A stretch of DNA of 64,000 bases from Bacillota bacterium (GTDB lineage Bacteria > Bacillota_A > Clostridia > Christensenellales > Aristaeellaceae), in contig JAEZSP010000094.1 of NCBI GenBank assembly GCA_023421735.1, forward strand, positions 1 to 64,000, written 5' to 3'. This document shows positions 1 through 8,608 of this stretch, in pieces. A program made the position numbers and the translations under genes. Each line of letters opens with the position of its first letter. The first letter of the stretch is position 1. Under the pieces are notes generated by a model. That model made no database searches. It was not told the DNA's origin and was given only the letters and a program-made list of their open reading frames with translations.

Positions 1-34
1 GACTTTGGTAGGCAGCTAGCTGCCTACCAAAGTC
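1..34. repeat. 34-bp perfect palindrome at window edge
   Basis: The first 34 bases equal their own reverse complement, with the centre at AGCTAGCT. Such a palindrome could form a cruciform or hairpin, for example a terminator for a gene to the left. No T-run follows it on the plus strand. Because it sits exactly at the edge of the window, what lies on the other side cannot be judged. Confidence 0.6.
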
Positions 35-654
35 GATCAAACGGTATCCCGATGCGCCCCCTTGGCTATCGCTCTCCCAATCGCTTCCTCCCTGACTTCT
101 CTGTCCAATATCATTGACAAACCTACAATTTTTTTGATTTTTGCCCGCGAAATTTGTCGGACTACACTACGGAAATCACAAATCGTCTGATCGTGTCAAA
201 GCAAGAAAGCAATGCGCTGTTTGAAGCGAAGGCACAGGGCTTGAGATCAAGATCGACCGCGCCAAACCTTATACGGCCCCCATGCCGGCAGAGTCGAGAG
301 GCGTTACAGTGGGGATCAGGCACACTTTTGCAACGCTTTCTATGGTTTCGCCGACTACGGCATGCGGCCAACGCCTGCCATAAGCGATCCAACAACATTT
401 TGATTCGCCCAGACGCCGACTGTTCTCCCATCCAAGTCCTCGCTGACTTCTGTTCAAAACGAGTGATTTTTACGCGCGAAATGCCGCACAATCTGCCGTC
501 AATGATCTTCCCTCCACTTGTGCTCTTTCATACCGGATTGGTTACATGCGAAATGACTGGTTCAAAAGACCCACTAGATGCCCGTTGTTTCGCGGTTTTC
601 GGCAAAATATTTTGAAATGAGACAGAATTCATCAGTTACACGATAAAAAATGTA
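35..654. other. Non-coding or degraded stretch, no recognisable gene
   Basis: No reading frame here has a ribosome binding site plus a protein that looks real. The open frames at 154-615 (+) and 162-491 (-) are rich in Arg, Ser and Cys, as expected for chance translation of GC-rich DNA. A short frame at about 271-375 reads more like protein but is interrupted. It could be the remains of a decayed gene, but no family can be named. Confidence 0.5.
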
Positions 655-683
655 TTGAATGGTGCTTCGAATTATGGTAACAT
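655..683 (+). promoter_or_regulatory. Promoter of the PAS-GGDEF-EAL gene
   Basis: TTGAAT (655-660), a 17-bp spacer and TAACAT (678-683) resemble a sigma-A promoter. Transcription would start near 690, about 44 nt before the start codon. The same -10 hexamer is used by the promoter of the next gene. Confidence 0.55.
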
Positions 684-733
684 GTTGAAGTATGATGAAA
701 TAGAGATACGAACGGTATGTCGGAGGGCGCGCA

Positions 734-3133
734 ATGTCGAACGGAGAACAAAAGCACAAAGACGACCTGCATGTGGCGTATCAGAAACTCCTGCAAGAAG
801 GCTTTGATTTGGTAAGCGTCAAGGACGATCACCTCCGATATGCCGATGCTTCTCAGGGATTATGCGACTTGTTCGGCTTCAGCGATCCTTCTTTCGTCAT
901 CGGAAAGACGGATTTTGATATTCTGCCGCAACCGTTTGCCGAGATCACATATGCCGAAGACATGGCCCTTCTCAAAGGAACGCAAATGGATACGTCCCTT
1001 TTCGACATCGTACTCATGAAGCGCAGTGTAATTGTCGATTCTGATGATCAAGTGATCGGCATCAGCTGCATCTTCGAGGACATTTCGCGCAGTCGATTAG
1101 CATATGCACCCATGCACACCAACAATTACCGCATTGACGTGCCGCCGCCGCCGCCAATCAAGATGGGGGGCGGCTTTATTGCCCGCTGTGAAGAAGGACT
1201 TCCGCTGCTGAGCGCATCCGGCGGTTTTTGCGATCTGATCGGTCGCAGAACGGGTACGGGCTGGATCGCACCATCTGATGCCGCCTCTCTTCTGCGGCAG
1301 ACCAAGCTAAAAAAGCAGTCGGCATTCCCCTTTTTTGCCCGCCTTCAGCAGGCGGATGGCACGATTGTCTTTGCGCGTCTTGAGTGCACGGTGACTCCCT
1401 CGAACCGCGAGCTTGTTGGTGCGGCGTATAACCTTTCCGGAAAGCTCGAGGCTGACCGCGTTGCGCAAAAACTGCGCACGGCAAAAACCATCATCGAGCG
1501 ACTCTCCTATGCGGAATTCGACCTCGTGTCGCTCATTGCTACACAGACAGGAGAGGGACTCATCCTCAGCCGGGCGGGGGCCGTCGCGCGCACCGCCACG
1601 CAGGACCATTACAATTATCAGGTCGAATTTGAGCACTACTTCAGGGAAAACATCGTCGCATCCGAATTAGAGGATTGCATCCGCAACATGTCCTTGGATG
1701 CGATCAAATCCGCGCTCGAAACCAAAGATCAATATATGCTCTCCTATTCCCTCTACGAATGCGGGGAGATTAGGCGCAAAAAGTGGATCTTCTCGTATCT
1801 GGACGAAGCGCGGGATATGATATTGGACATGCGCAGCGACATCACCGACGCGCATACGATGTTGTTCGATCCTCTTTCGGGGCTTTATAACAGGCACTCC
1901 TTTCGGCGCATGGCGCGCAAACACCTCGACTCCCATCCGGACCAGCGCTTTCTTTTCGTTCGTTTTTCAATCGATCATTTCCGGACCTACAGCGACCTGT
2001 ACGGAGAGGATGCCGGGAATCTGCTGCTTTCGTCCATCAAGGATTTGATCCGATCGCTCAATATTCCCAATGCGTTATGCGGGCACATTGAAGTGGAGCA
2101 CTTTGCCTGCATCATGCCAGAAGCCGCATGCAACCCTGATTCGATGATCCAAAAGGTATTGGCATGGCTCACGGCACATAACCCAGATTTTGACTTTGCG
2201 CCCAAGATTGCCGTTTACGCGATCGACGATCCGAATCTCGACATCGCAGCGATGTACAACCGTGCGCTCCTGGCACTCAATTCCATCCAAGGAAAATACG
2301 GGGTATACCTTGCTGATTACACGGAGGAAATGCGCGAGCGGATCCTTGCGGAGCAGGCCATTGTCAACGAGATGGGAAGCGCGCTCGAAAACGGCGAATT
2401 CGAGCCCTATTTTCAACCGCAATACGACTACAGCACGGGGAAAATGGTTGGTGCGGAGTTGCTTTTGCGCTGGAACCATCCGCAGAGAGGATTGCTATTG
2501 CCAAAGGACTTTCTGCCAATCTTTGAGCGAAACGGTTTTATCACCCAAATTGACAAATATATCTGGGCAACCGCATGCCGCTACCAGCGCAAATGGATTT
2601 CCAAGGGGATGGCGGTCGTGCCGTTATCGGTCAACGTTTCGCGGGCGGACATCAACGATCCGGATTTAGGACGCTCGCTCATGCGGATCATCGACCAATA
2701 CGGCCTGAATCCAGCGCATATACGGCTCGAAATTACTGAAACCGCATATATGAAGGAACCGCAGAATCTCATTGAAGTCGTCCGCAAACTGCGTGAAATG
2801 GGCTTTATGGTGCAAACGGACGACTTTGGAAGCGGATATTCCTCGCTCAACATGCTCAGGGATGTCGAAGTGGACGCGCTGAAGCTCGACATGTCCTATC
2901 TACACACCCTCCATACGGCACCGCGCGGGGCAAGCATCCTGCAATCGGTGATTCGCATGGCACAACTTTTGAATCTGCCGGTCATTGCGGAGGGCGTGGA
3001 GACGAGGGAACAGGCGGAACACCTGGCACAGATCGGCTGCGTTCTGATGCAAGGCTATTACTTTGCGCATCCGATGCCCGTTGCGGCATTTGAGGAATTG
3101 CTTTCGCATGTTAATTCCATCGACATATCTTGA
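734..3133 (+). CDS. PAS-GGDEF-EAL cyclic-di-GMP signalling protein
   Basis: This cytoplasmic protein of 799 residues probably hydrolyses the second messenger c-di-GMP in response to a signal bound by its N-terminal sensor. A PAS-like domain covers about residues 20-115 and a second PAS-like region about 140-240. A GGDEF fold begins at DPLSGLYNR (about residue 378), but the GGDEF active-site motif is degenerate: GHIEVEHF stands in its place (about 449-456), so it should not make c-di-GMP and may act as a regulatory domain. The EAL domain (about 545-790) looks intact: ELLLRW, NVSRADI, EITET, DDFGSGYSS, LKLD, EGVET and QGYYF are all present. No membrane segment is visible. The start has GGAGGG at 722-727. 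The stop codon overlaps the -35 box of the next promoter. Confidence 0.9.
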   Translation: MSNGEQKHKDDLHVAYQKLLQEGFDLVSVKDDHLRYADASQGLCDLFGFSDPSFVIGKTDFDILPQPFAEITYAEDMALLKGTQMDTSLFDIVLMKRSVIVDSDDQVIGISCIFEDISRSRLAYAPMHTNNYRIDVPPPPPIKMGGGFIARCEEGLPLLSASGGFCDLIGRRTGTGWIAPSDAASLLRQTKLKKQSAFPFFARLQQADGTIVFARLECTVTPSNRELVGAAYNLSGKLEADRVAQKLRTAKTIIERLSYAEFDLVSLIATQTGEGLILSRAGAVARTATQDHYNYQVEFEHYFRENIVASELEDCIRNMSLDAIKSALETKDQYMLSYSLYECGEIRRKKWIFSYLDEARDMILDMRSDITDAHTMLFDPLSGLYNRHSFRRMARKHLDSHPDQRFLFVRFSIDHFRTYSDLYGEDAGNLLLSSIKDLIRSLNIPNALCGHIEVEHFACIMPEAACNPDSMIQKVLAWLTAHNPDFDFAPKIAVYAIDDPNLDIAAMYNRALLALNSIQGKYGVYLADYTEEMRERILAEQAIVNEMGSALENGEFEPYFQPQYDYSTGKMVGAELLLRWNHPQRGLLLPKDFLPIFERNGFITQIDKYIWATACRYQRKWISKGMAVVPLSVNVSRADINDPDLGRSLMRIIDQYGLNPAHIRLEITETAYMKEPQNLIEVVRKLREMGFMVQTDDFGSGYSSLNMLRDVEVDALKLDMSYLHTLHTAPRGASILQSVIRMAQLLNLPVIAEGVETREQAEHLAQIGCVLMQGYYFAHPMPVAAFEELLSHVNSIDIS

Positions 3134-3158
3134 CAAAACATGCCAGATGCGATAACAT
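3130..3158 (+). promoter_or_regulatory. Promoter of the T-box/trpB2 unit
   Basis: TTGACA (3130-3135), a 17-bp spacer and TAACAT (3153-3158) form a good sigma-A promoter. The -35 box overlaps the stop codon of the preceding gene, so the two units are packed without spare sequence. Confidence 0.75.
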
Positions 3159-3167
3159 ATCCGTAAA

Positions 3168-3427
3168 CCAATGACGCGGAGGAGTACGCGCGAGGTCCGA
3201 TTCAAAGAGAGCCGCCGACGGTGGGAGTGCGGTATGAGGACGCGAGCGGAATGGACCGCCGAGGGCGGTGCGAGCGGTTTTTTTCCGTTAGCATCCGACG
3301 GGAGCTTCATCCGTTACCAACGAAGCGCATATGCTGGTATGCGAAAGCGAGCGGTCGTTTTTAAAAACGGCAATACGGGTGGCACCGCAGATGTAAGTCT
3401 GTCCCATAGATTGGGGCAGACTATTTT
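3168..3427 (+). promoter_or_regulatory. T-box riboswitch, Trp (UGG) specifier
   Basis: The leader has the landmarks of a T-box that senses uncharged tRNA. The conserved antiterminator sequence GGGTGGCACCGC lies at 3377-3388, an AGAGAG-type bulge at 3206-3211, and the specifier loop reads GAA-TGG-ACC with TGG at 3252-3254. UGG is the tryptophan codon, matching the downstream tryptophan synthase beta chain. With charged tRNA-Trp the terminator at 3396-3427 should form; with uncharged tRNA the T-box should pair with the acceptor end and allow read-through. The specifier assignment is by eye from the GAA-codon-A context. Confidence 0.88.
3396..3427 (+). terminator. T-box regulated terminator
   Basis: The arms 3396-3405 and 3413-3422 pair with one G-U wobble and are followed by ATTTTTATT. 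It overlaps the region just downstream of the T-box sequence, as expected for the alternative fold. Confidence 0.8.
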
Positions 3428-3470
3428 TATTGCCCGCAACCGGCACATTTGATCAAAGGAGGACGGCCCC

Positions 3471-4817
3471 ATGAAGAAGATCCCCTACCGCTATTACCTG
3501 CCGGAAGAAAAGATACCGAAGACCTGGTACAATCTGCGTTCCGCCATGAAGGAGAAGCCCGAGCCGCTGATCAATCCCGGCACCGGCGCGCCCATGGCGT
3601 TCGACGACCTGCGCCCGGTCTTCTGCGACGAGCTGATCAAGCAGGAACTGGACAACGATACGCCGGAATTTGAGATTCCGCAGCCCATACTCGACATGTA
3701 CCGCATTTACCGCCCATCGCCCATCGTGCGCGCGTATCGGCTTGAGGCGGCGCTCAGGACGCCGGCGCACATCTATTATAAATTCGAGGGGAACAACACG
3801 TCCGGCAGCCACAAGCTCAATTCCGCGCTCGCGCAGGCGTACTACGCGAAGGCGCAGGGCATGACATCATTGACGACCGAGACGGGCGCAGGTCAATGGG
3901 GCACGGCGCTTGCGGAGGCGTGCGCGGCATTCGGACTTGATCTGACCGTCTTTATGGTCAAGGGTTCCTACAATCAGAAGCCTTACCGCAAGGACGTGAT
4001 GCGGACATTCGGCGCAAAAGTGATCGCCAGCCCAAGCGATCAGACCAACGCGGGGCGCGCAATCCTGGAAAAGGACCCGAACACGACCGGGAGTCTCGGC
4101 TGTGCAATTTCCGAGGCCGTCGAGCGCGCCGTCACGACGCCGAACTGCCGCTACACGCTGGGTTCGGTCCTTAACCAGGTGCTTTTGCATCAATCGGTGA
4201 TCGGGCTTGAGAGCTACGAGGCGCTCGCGCAATTTGAGGATTATCCGGACATCATCGTGGGCTGTGCGGGCGGCGGAAGCAATTTGGGCGGCCTGATCGC
4301 GCCCTTCATGCGCGACACGCTCGAAGGCAAGAAGAACGGCACGCGCTTTATCGCGGTCGAACCCGTCTCCTGCCCCACCCTCACCCGCGGCAAATACGAG
4401 TACGACTTCTGCGACACGGGGAAGATTACGCCCATGGCCAAGATGTACACCCTCGGCGCGTCGTTCATCCCCTCGCCCAACCACGCGGGAGGGCTGCGCT
4501 ATCACGGCATGTCGCCCATCCTCTCGAAGCTATACCACGACGGCTACATGGAGGCCGTGGCCTACGAGCAGACCCAGGTCTTCGACGCAGCCGTGCAGTT
4601 CGCGCGCCTTGAAACCATCCTGCCCGCTCCGGAGTCTTCTCACGCCATCAAAGGCGCCATCGACGAGGCGATCAAGTGCCGCGAATCCGGCGAGCAGAAG
4701 ACCATTCTCTTTGGACTCACCGGCACCGGATACTTCGACATGTCCGCGTACGCCAGCTACTTCGACCATACCATGACGGACTACGTTCCGATGGATTCCG
4801 AAATCCTGGCACGGTAG
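3471..4817 (+). CDS. trpB2: Tryptophan synthase beta chain, TrpB2 type
   Basis: This PLP enzyme of 448 residues joins indole and L-serine to give L-tryptophan. The length and sequence match the TrpB2 branch, which is longer than the TrpB1 that pairs with TrpA. The PLP lysine is K115 in GSHKLN. TETGAGQWG and the phosphate-binding loop GCAGGGSNLGG follow, and the long N-terminal extension typical of TrpB2 is present. The start has AAAGGAGG at 3456-3463. It is alone behind a Trp T-box, with no trpA or other trp genes near it, so it probably salvages free indole or works with a TrpA encoded elsewhere. A terminator follows at 4923-4963. Confidence 0.93.
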   Translation: MKKIPYRYYLPEEKIPKTWYNLRSAMKEKPEPLINPGTGAPMAFDDLRPVFCDELIKQELDNDTPEFEIPQPILDMYRIYRPSPIVRAYRLEAALRTPAHIYYKFEGNNTSGSHKLNSALAQAYYAKAQGMTSLTTETGAGQWGTALAEACAAFGLDLTVFMVKGSYNQKPYRKDVMRTFGAKVIASPSDQTNAGRAILEKDPNTTGSLGCAISEAVERAVTTPNCRYTLGSVLNQVLLHQSVIGLESYEALAQFEDYPDIIVGCAGGGSNLGGLIAPFMRDTLEGKKNGTRFIAVEPVSCPTLTRGKYEYDFCDTGKITPMAKMYTLGASFIPSPNHAGGLRYHGMSPILSKLYHDGYMEAVAYEQTQVFDAAVQFARLETILPAPESSHAIKGAIDEAIKCRESGEQKTILFGLTGTGYFDMSAYASYFDHTMTDYVPMDSEILAR

Positions 4818-4922
4818 ACGGAGGAAGACGGGGAGACGGTAAGGGCGCTGCCCTCGCGCTCCCGTGCAAGGGACAGTGTTCCTTGCGAATCCCCTGCTGA
4901 GAAAAGTGATTTATGCAGTTTA

Positions 4923-4965
4923 GCCGATCGACCGGGGGCCCAATCCCCGGACGATCGGCGTTTGC
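4923..4965 (+). terminator. Terminator after trpB2
   Basis: GCCGATCG (4923-4930) pairs with CGATCGGC (4952-4959), with an inner GC-rich stem CCGGGG/CCCCGG, followed by a weak T-rich tail (GTTTGCGTTT). It lies about 105 nt after the stop codon. The poor tail lowers confidence. Confidence 0.5.
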
Positions 4966-5043
4966 GTTTGGCGGGTTGGCGCAAAGAAGAGAGATTAGAG
5001 ACGGCGAGGGCGATCGCCCGGCCTGTAAAATTCGCACATCCCT

Positions 5044-5072
5044 TTGACAAACCATATCGGGAAGTATATAAT
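5044..5072 (+). promoter_or_regulatory. Consensus promoter of the hyd/nif-like operon
   Basis: TTGACA (5044-5049), a 17-bp spacer and TATAAT (5067-5072) match the sigma-A consensus at all twelve positions. Transcription should start near 5079, leaving an untranslated leader of about 150 nt before the first gene. A perfect promoter ahead of a terminator-bearing leader suggests that control acts mainly after initiation. Confidence 0.85.
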
Positions 5073-5078
5073 GTGCCC

Positions 5079-5230
5079 ATGAGACGGCTTTGGCCGATCA
5101 TATGCATGCTAACATCGAAATGATTTTGAGATGAAAGATGCCGAATAGCGACATGACACATGTCTTTATTTCCGCGTCTTTCGGGACGCGGTTTTTTGTT
5201 ACATCTTTATGTTATTAGGAGGAATTTCAT
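5079..5230 (+). promoter_or_regulatory. Structured leader, possible attenuator or riboswitch
   Basis: The roughly 150-nt leader contains a small hairpin GACATG-ACA-CATGTC (5150-5164) and then a full intrinsic terminator (5172-5197) only 33 nt before the first start codon. The ribosome binding site AGGAGGAA (5217-5224) is downstream of the terminator, so read-through is required for expression. I do not recognise the upstream 70 nt as any known riboswitch class. A new metal or cofactor sensor, or a protein-controlled attenuator, are both possible. Confidence 0.5.
5172..5197 (+). terminator. Intrinsic terminator inside the operon leader
   Basis: CCGCGTC (5172-5178) and GACGCGG (5185-5191) form a 7-bp stem with a six-base loop TTTCGG, followed by six T residues. 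It stands between a consensus promoter and the first gene, the arrangement used in transcription attenuation. Confidence 0.8.
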
Positions 5231-5494
5231 ATGGAAACGCGCGTGGCGCTCATTGCGATCATCGTCGAGAACGCGGACTCCGTGCAGGCAATCAACCAGC
5301 TTCTGCACGAGTATGGCGCGTACATCATCGGGCGGATGGGCATTCCCTACCGCGAAAAGGGGATCAGCATCATCTCCATCGCCATCGACGCGCCGCAGGA
5401 GGTCATCTCCGCGTTATCCGGAAAAATTGGACGGCTTCCGCGCGTTTCCACGAAGACCGCCTATTCAAACGTCATTACGAAGGTCGATCCATGA
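5231..5494 (+). CDS. TM1266-type small ACT-like regulator
   Basis: This protein of 87 residues resembles the TM1266 family, annotated as the putative regulator of iron-only hydrogenase systems and often encoded beside hydE/F/G. These proteins have an ACT/ferredoxin-like fold; their ligand is not established. Typical features are the RVALIAIIVEN start, the GRMGIPYREKG segment near residue 40 and a final strand with STKTAYS. A second copy of the same domain is fused to the C-terminus of the ABC ATPase two genes downstream. The start follows AGGAGGAA by 6 nt, and the stop overlaps the next start as ATGA. Confidence 0.85.
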   Translation: METRVALIAIIVENADSVQAINQLLHEYGAYIIGRMGIPYREKGISIISIAIDAPQEVISALSGKIGRLPRVSTKTAYSNVITKVDP

Positions 5495-6501
5495 GCCGAA
5501 AAGCCCGCCTGCCGGGCGCGCTTTCGCCCGTCCGGATTGCCGCGTTGGCAATCCTTCCCCTTGCGTCGGCGATTTTCGCCCTCGCCATGGGGCGAATGTC
5601 CGTCCCCATCGGGGACGTCGCGCGGGCCCTGGTTGGAGGGGACGTCGACCGGCAGGTGCACATCGTGGTTACGACCATCCGGCTTCCGCGCGTCCTGCTG
5701 GCGCTCCTGACGGGAGCGGGTCTTTCCGCCGCCGGGGTGACGTACCAGAGCCTTTTTTCAAATCCGCTGGCAACGCCGGACACGCTGGGCGTCGCAAGCG
5801 GGGCGAGCTTCGGCGCGGCGCTGGGCATCCTGCTCGGCTTCGGATTTGTGGGCGTGCAGCTCATGGCGCTGAGCTTCGGCACGGCTGCCGTTTTGCTCAC
5901 GGGCGCAGCGGGGTTAAAATCCGGACGGGGCAGCGCGACGGTGGTACTGTCGGGGATCATGGTGGGATCGCTGTTTTCGGCGCTGGTATCTTTGATCAAG
6001 TACGTCGCGGACACGGAGACGCAGCTTCCGGCGATCACATACTGGCTGATGGGCAGCCTTTCCGGCGCGGGCTATCGGTCGCTGGCGCTGGGTGCGCCGC
6101 CGATCCTGTTGGGGCTTTTGATTTTGTTTCTGATCCGCTGGCGACTGAACGTGTTGCCGCTTTCCGACGACGAGGCGCGCGCGACGGGCGTGCATATCCG
6201 GGCGCTGCGGGTCACCGCCATTGCGTGCGCGACCGCCATCACAGCCTCCTGCGTGTCGATGTGCGGGCAGGTGGGCTGGGTGGGGCTTATTATCCCGCAC
6301 ATGTGCCGCATGGCGTTTGGGAACAACCACCTCTCGACCATTCCGACCTCAATGCTGGTGGGCGCGGCGTTCATGGTTCTGGTTGACACGCTGGCCCGTT
6401 CCGCGACCGCGGCGGAAATCCCGATTTCCATCCTCACATCGATCATCGGCGCGCCGTTTTTCATCTATCTGATGCGTTGCAAAGGGGGGTGGCGGCTGTG
6501 A
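5491..6501 (+). CDS. FecCD-family ABC transporter permease
   Basis: This membrane protein of 336 residues should form the channel of a type II ABC importer of the FecCD/BtuC family, which takes up iron siderophores, haem, cobalamin or other metal chelates. Many hydrophobic helices are visible. The family hallmarks RLPRVLLALLTGAGLS and GLIIPHMCRMAFG (the cytoplasmic loop that contacts the ATPase) are present. The ATG at 5491 overlaps the preceding stop, and there is no earlier sensible start. Its ATPase follows directly and its binding protein is six genes later in the same operon, so the transporter is complete. The substrate cannot be read from sequence; the maturase and nitrogenase-like neighbours suggest a metal complex. 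Confidence 0.9.
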   Translation: MSRKARLPGALSPVRIAALAILPLASAIFALAMGRMSVPIGDVARALVGGDVDRQVHIVVTTIRLPRVLLALLTGAGLSAAGVTYQSLFSNPLATPDTLGVASGASFGAALGILLGFGFVGVQLMALSFGTAAVLLTGAAGLKSGRGSATVVLSGIMVGSLFSALVSLIKYVADTETQLPAITYWLMGSLSGAGYRSLALGAPPILLGLLILFLIRWRLNVLPLSDDEARATGVHIRALRVTAIACATAITASCVSMCGQVGWVGLIIPHMCRMAFGNNHLSTIPTSMLVGAAFMVLVDTLARSATAAEIPISILTSIIGAPFFIYLMRCKGGWRL

Positions 6502-7556
6502 AACTCGCGGTGGAGCACGGCTCATTTTCCTATCAGAAGGGCACGGAAGTCTTGCGGGACGTGTGTTTCGAGGCGCAGTCGGGCGACGTGGTGGCGGTTC
6601 TCGGCCCAAACGGCGCGGGCAAGACCACGCTGATGCGCTGCGTGATGGGGCACCTGAAATGGAAGCGCGGCGCATCGCTCCTCGACGGACGGGACATTGC
6701 GCGCATCCCCCCGCGTTCGCTCTGGAAGAGCATGGCCTATGTGCCGCAGGCGAAGTCAGCACAGGCGGCGTACACCGCGCTCGAACTCGTGCTGATCGGA
6801 CGGACGGGGCGCATGGGCGCGCTGTCGGTGCCGGGCAGGGCGGACGTGGAGGCAGCGCACGCGGCGATGGCGGAATTGAACATCGAGCGACTCGCCGAAA
6901 AGCGGATGGATCAGATGAGCGGCGGCGAGGCGCAGATGGTTTTGATCGCCCGGGCGTTGGCGGCGCAGCCGCAGATCCTGATCCTCGACGAGCCGGAATC
7001 GAATCTCGATTTTAAAAACCAGCTCGTGGTACTGGACGCCATCACGCGGCTTTCGCAGGGCGGCATGGCGTGCGTCTTTAACACGCACTACCCCACCCAC
7101 GCGCTCCAGCGGGCGAACAAGGCGCTGATGCTCGACGGGAAGGGGCAAACGCTGTTTGGGGAGACTGTGCGCGTGGTGACCGAGGAAAACATCCAAAGGA
7201 CATTCGGCGTGCACGCGGTGATCGGGGACATCGAGACGGACGAGCGCATCCTGCGCGACGTGATTCCCCTGCGCGTGGCGGATGAAGAAAACGCGTGCGT
7301 GGGCGCGGCGTGCGGGGAACGGCTTGCGGTCGTTTCCGTCATTGCTGCGGATTTTCAGCAGGCGGAGAAGATCAACGAAGTCCTGCACGCGGCGCGCGAC
7401 GCGATCGTCGGGCGCATGGGCATGCCCTATCGGGGGCGGCACGTCATCAACGTGACCGTATCAGCACCCGATGCGGACATCCGAAGCCTGACCGCACAGC
7501 TCGCGCGGATTTCCGGTGTGAACGTCAAGACCGTCTATGAATCGGAGGGCGCATGA
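6498..7556 (+). CDS. ABC ATPase with C-terminal TM1266-like domain
   Basis: This protein of 352 residues powers the FecCD-type importer. Residues 1-250 are a normal ABC ATPase with Walker A GPNGAGKTT, signature MSGGEAQ and Walker B ILILDEPES. From about residue 270 the chain continues into a domain closely similar to the stand-alone small protein that starts the operon: both contain VGRMGMPYR/IGRMGIPYR and end with VKTVYES/TKTAYS. FecE/BtuD-type ATPases normally end near 260 residues, so this is a true fusion and may gate transport by sensing the same ligand or partner. The start is GTG at 6498, overlapping the previous stop, with AAAGGGGGG at 6481-6489. Confidence 0.88.
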   Translation: MKLAVEHGSFSYQKGTEVLRDVCFEAQSGDVVAVLGPNGAGKTTLMRCVMGHLKWKRGASLLDGRDIARIPPRSLWKSMAYVPQAKSAQAAYTALELVLIGRTGRMGALSVPGRADVEAAHAAMAELNIERLAEKRMDQMSGGEAQMVLIARALAAQPQILILDEPESNLDFKNQLVVLDAITRLSQGGMACVFNTHYPTHALQRANKALMLDGKGQTLFGETVRVVTEENIQRTFGVHAVIGDIETDERILRDVIPLRVADEENACVGAACGERLAVVSVIAADFQQAEKINEVLHAARDAIVGRMGMPYRGRHVINVTVSAPDADIRSLTAQLARISGVNVKTVYESEGA

Positions 7557-8608
7557 ACAACAAAGAACGCATTGAGGCGCTGTATCGCGACGAAAATCTG
7601 CCTTTTGGGGATTGGGTGGCACTCATCGAGAGCCGCACGCCCGACGAGGAAGCGTGTGCGGCGGCGTTGGCACACAGGATTGCGGTCGCGCGTTTTGGGA
7701 AGGTCGTCTATCTGCGCGGCATCGTGGAATTTACGAACATCTGCAAAAACGACTGCCTTTACTGCGGGATCCGGAAAAGCAACGGCTGCCCGGAGCGGTA
7801 CCGCATGACGGAGGCGGAGATTCTCGCCTGCTGTGCGACCGGCTACCGGCTCGGCTTTCGCACGTTCGTGTTGCAGGGCGGCGAGGACGGATATTTTACA
7901 GACGCGCGGATGGTTGGGATCGTATCCGCGATTCGAACGGCATACCCCGACTGCGCGATCACCCTTTCCCTGGGCGAACGCAGCCGCGAAAGTTATCAGC
8001 GACTCTTTGACGCGGGCGCGAACCGATACCTTCTGCGCCACGAGACGGCGGACGAGGCGCACTACGGGAAACTGCATCCGCCGACGCTTTCGTGGAAAAA
8101 CCGGATGGCGTGCCTGAGAAATCTCAAGGAGATCGGGTATCAGACGGGCTGCGGGATGATGATCGGCGCGCCGTATCAGACGAACGAGACGCTTGCGAAG
8201 GACATGGCGTTCATTGCGGACTTCAGGCCCCATATGATCGGGCTTGGCCCGTTCATTCCGGCGAACAACACGCCGTTTGCGAAGCAGCCCGCAGGGACGC
8301 TGCGGGATACGCTGTTCTTTTTGAGTCTGTGCAGAATCACCCTGAAGAACGTCCTTTTGCCCGCGACGACCGCGCTTGGGACCATCGACCCGATGGGCCG
8401 CGAGAAGGGGATTCTGGCGGGCGCGAACGTGGTGATGCCAAACCTTTCCCCCACGGGTAACCGGAAAAAATACATGCTCTACGAAGGTAAAATCGGCACG
8501 ACCGACGAGGCGCAGGACGGGCGCGCGAAGCTGGAAAAGCAGCTTGCTGCGATTGGCTACGCCATTCGGGACGGGCGATGCGACTATGAAGCGAGGACAG
8601 ACGAATGA
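7553..8608 (+). CDS. hydE: [FeFe]-hydrogenase maturase HydE, radical SAM
   Basis: HydE is a radical SAM enzyme that works on the iron precursor made by HydG during assembly of the binuclear part of the H-cluster. This protein has 351 residues, the usual size. The radical SAM cluster motif CX3CX2C is C64, C68 and C71 in CKNDCLYCG. Other family landmarks are [41 protein letters not shown] and MPNLSPT, which match HydE closely rather than BioB or PylB. The ATG overlaps the previous stop (ATGA) and GGAGGG lies at 7543-7548. It sits between a chelate importer and nitrogenase-like genes, with no hydG in the window, so its real substrate here may differ from that in classical hydrogenase assembly. 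Confidence 0.9.
   Translation: MNNKERIEALYRDENLPFGDWVALIESRTPDEEACAAALAHRIAVARFGKVVYLRGIVEFTNICKNDCLYCGIRKSNGCPERYRMTEAEILACCATGYRLGFRTFVLQGGEDGYFTDARMVGIVSAIRTAYPDCAITLSLGERSRESYQRLFDAGANRYLLRHETADEAHYGKLHPPTLSWKNRMACLRNLKEIGYQTGCGMMIGAPYQTNETLAKDMAFIADFRPHMIGLGPFIPANNTPFAKQPAGTLRDTLFFLSLCRITLKNVLLPATTALGTIDPMGREKGILAGANVVMPNLSPTGNRKKYMLYEGKIGTTDEAQDGRAKLEKQLAAIGYAIRDGRCDYEARTDE

Noticed and set aside
154..615. Open frame of 153 codons near the start of the window
   Set aside because: It has no ribosome binding site, an unlikely composition rich in Arg, Cys and Ser, and a competing frame on the other strand. Nothing resembles a known protein.
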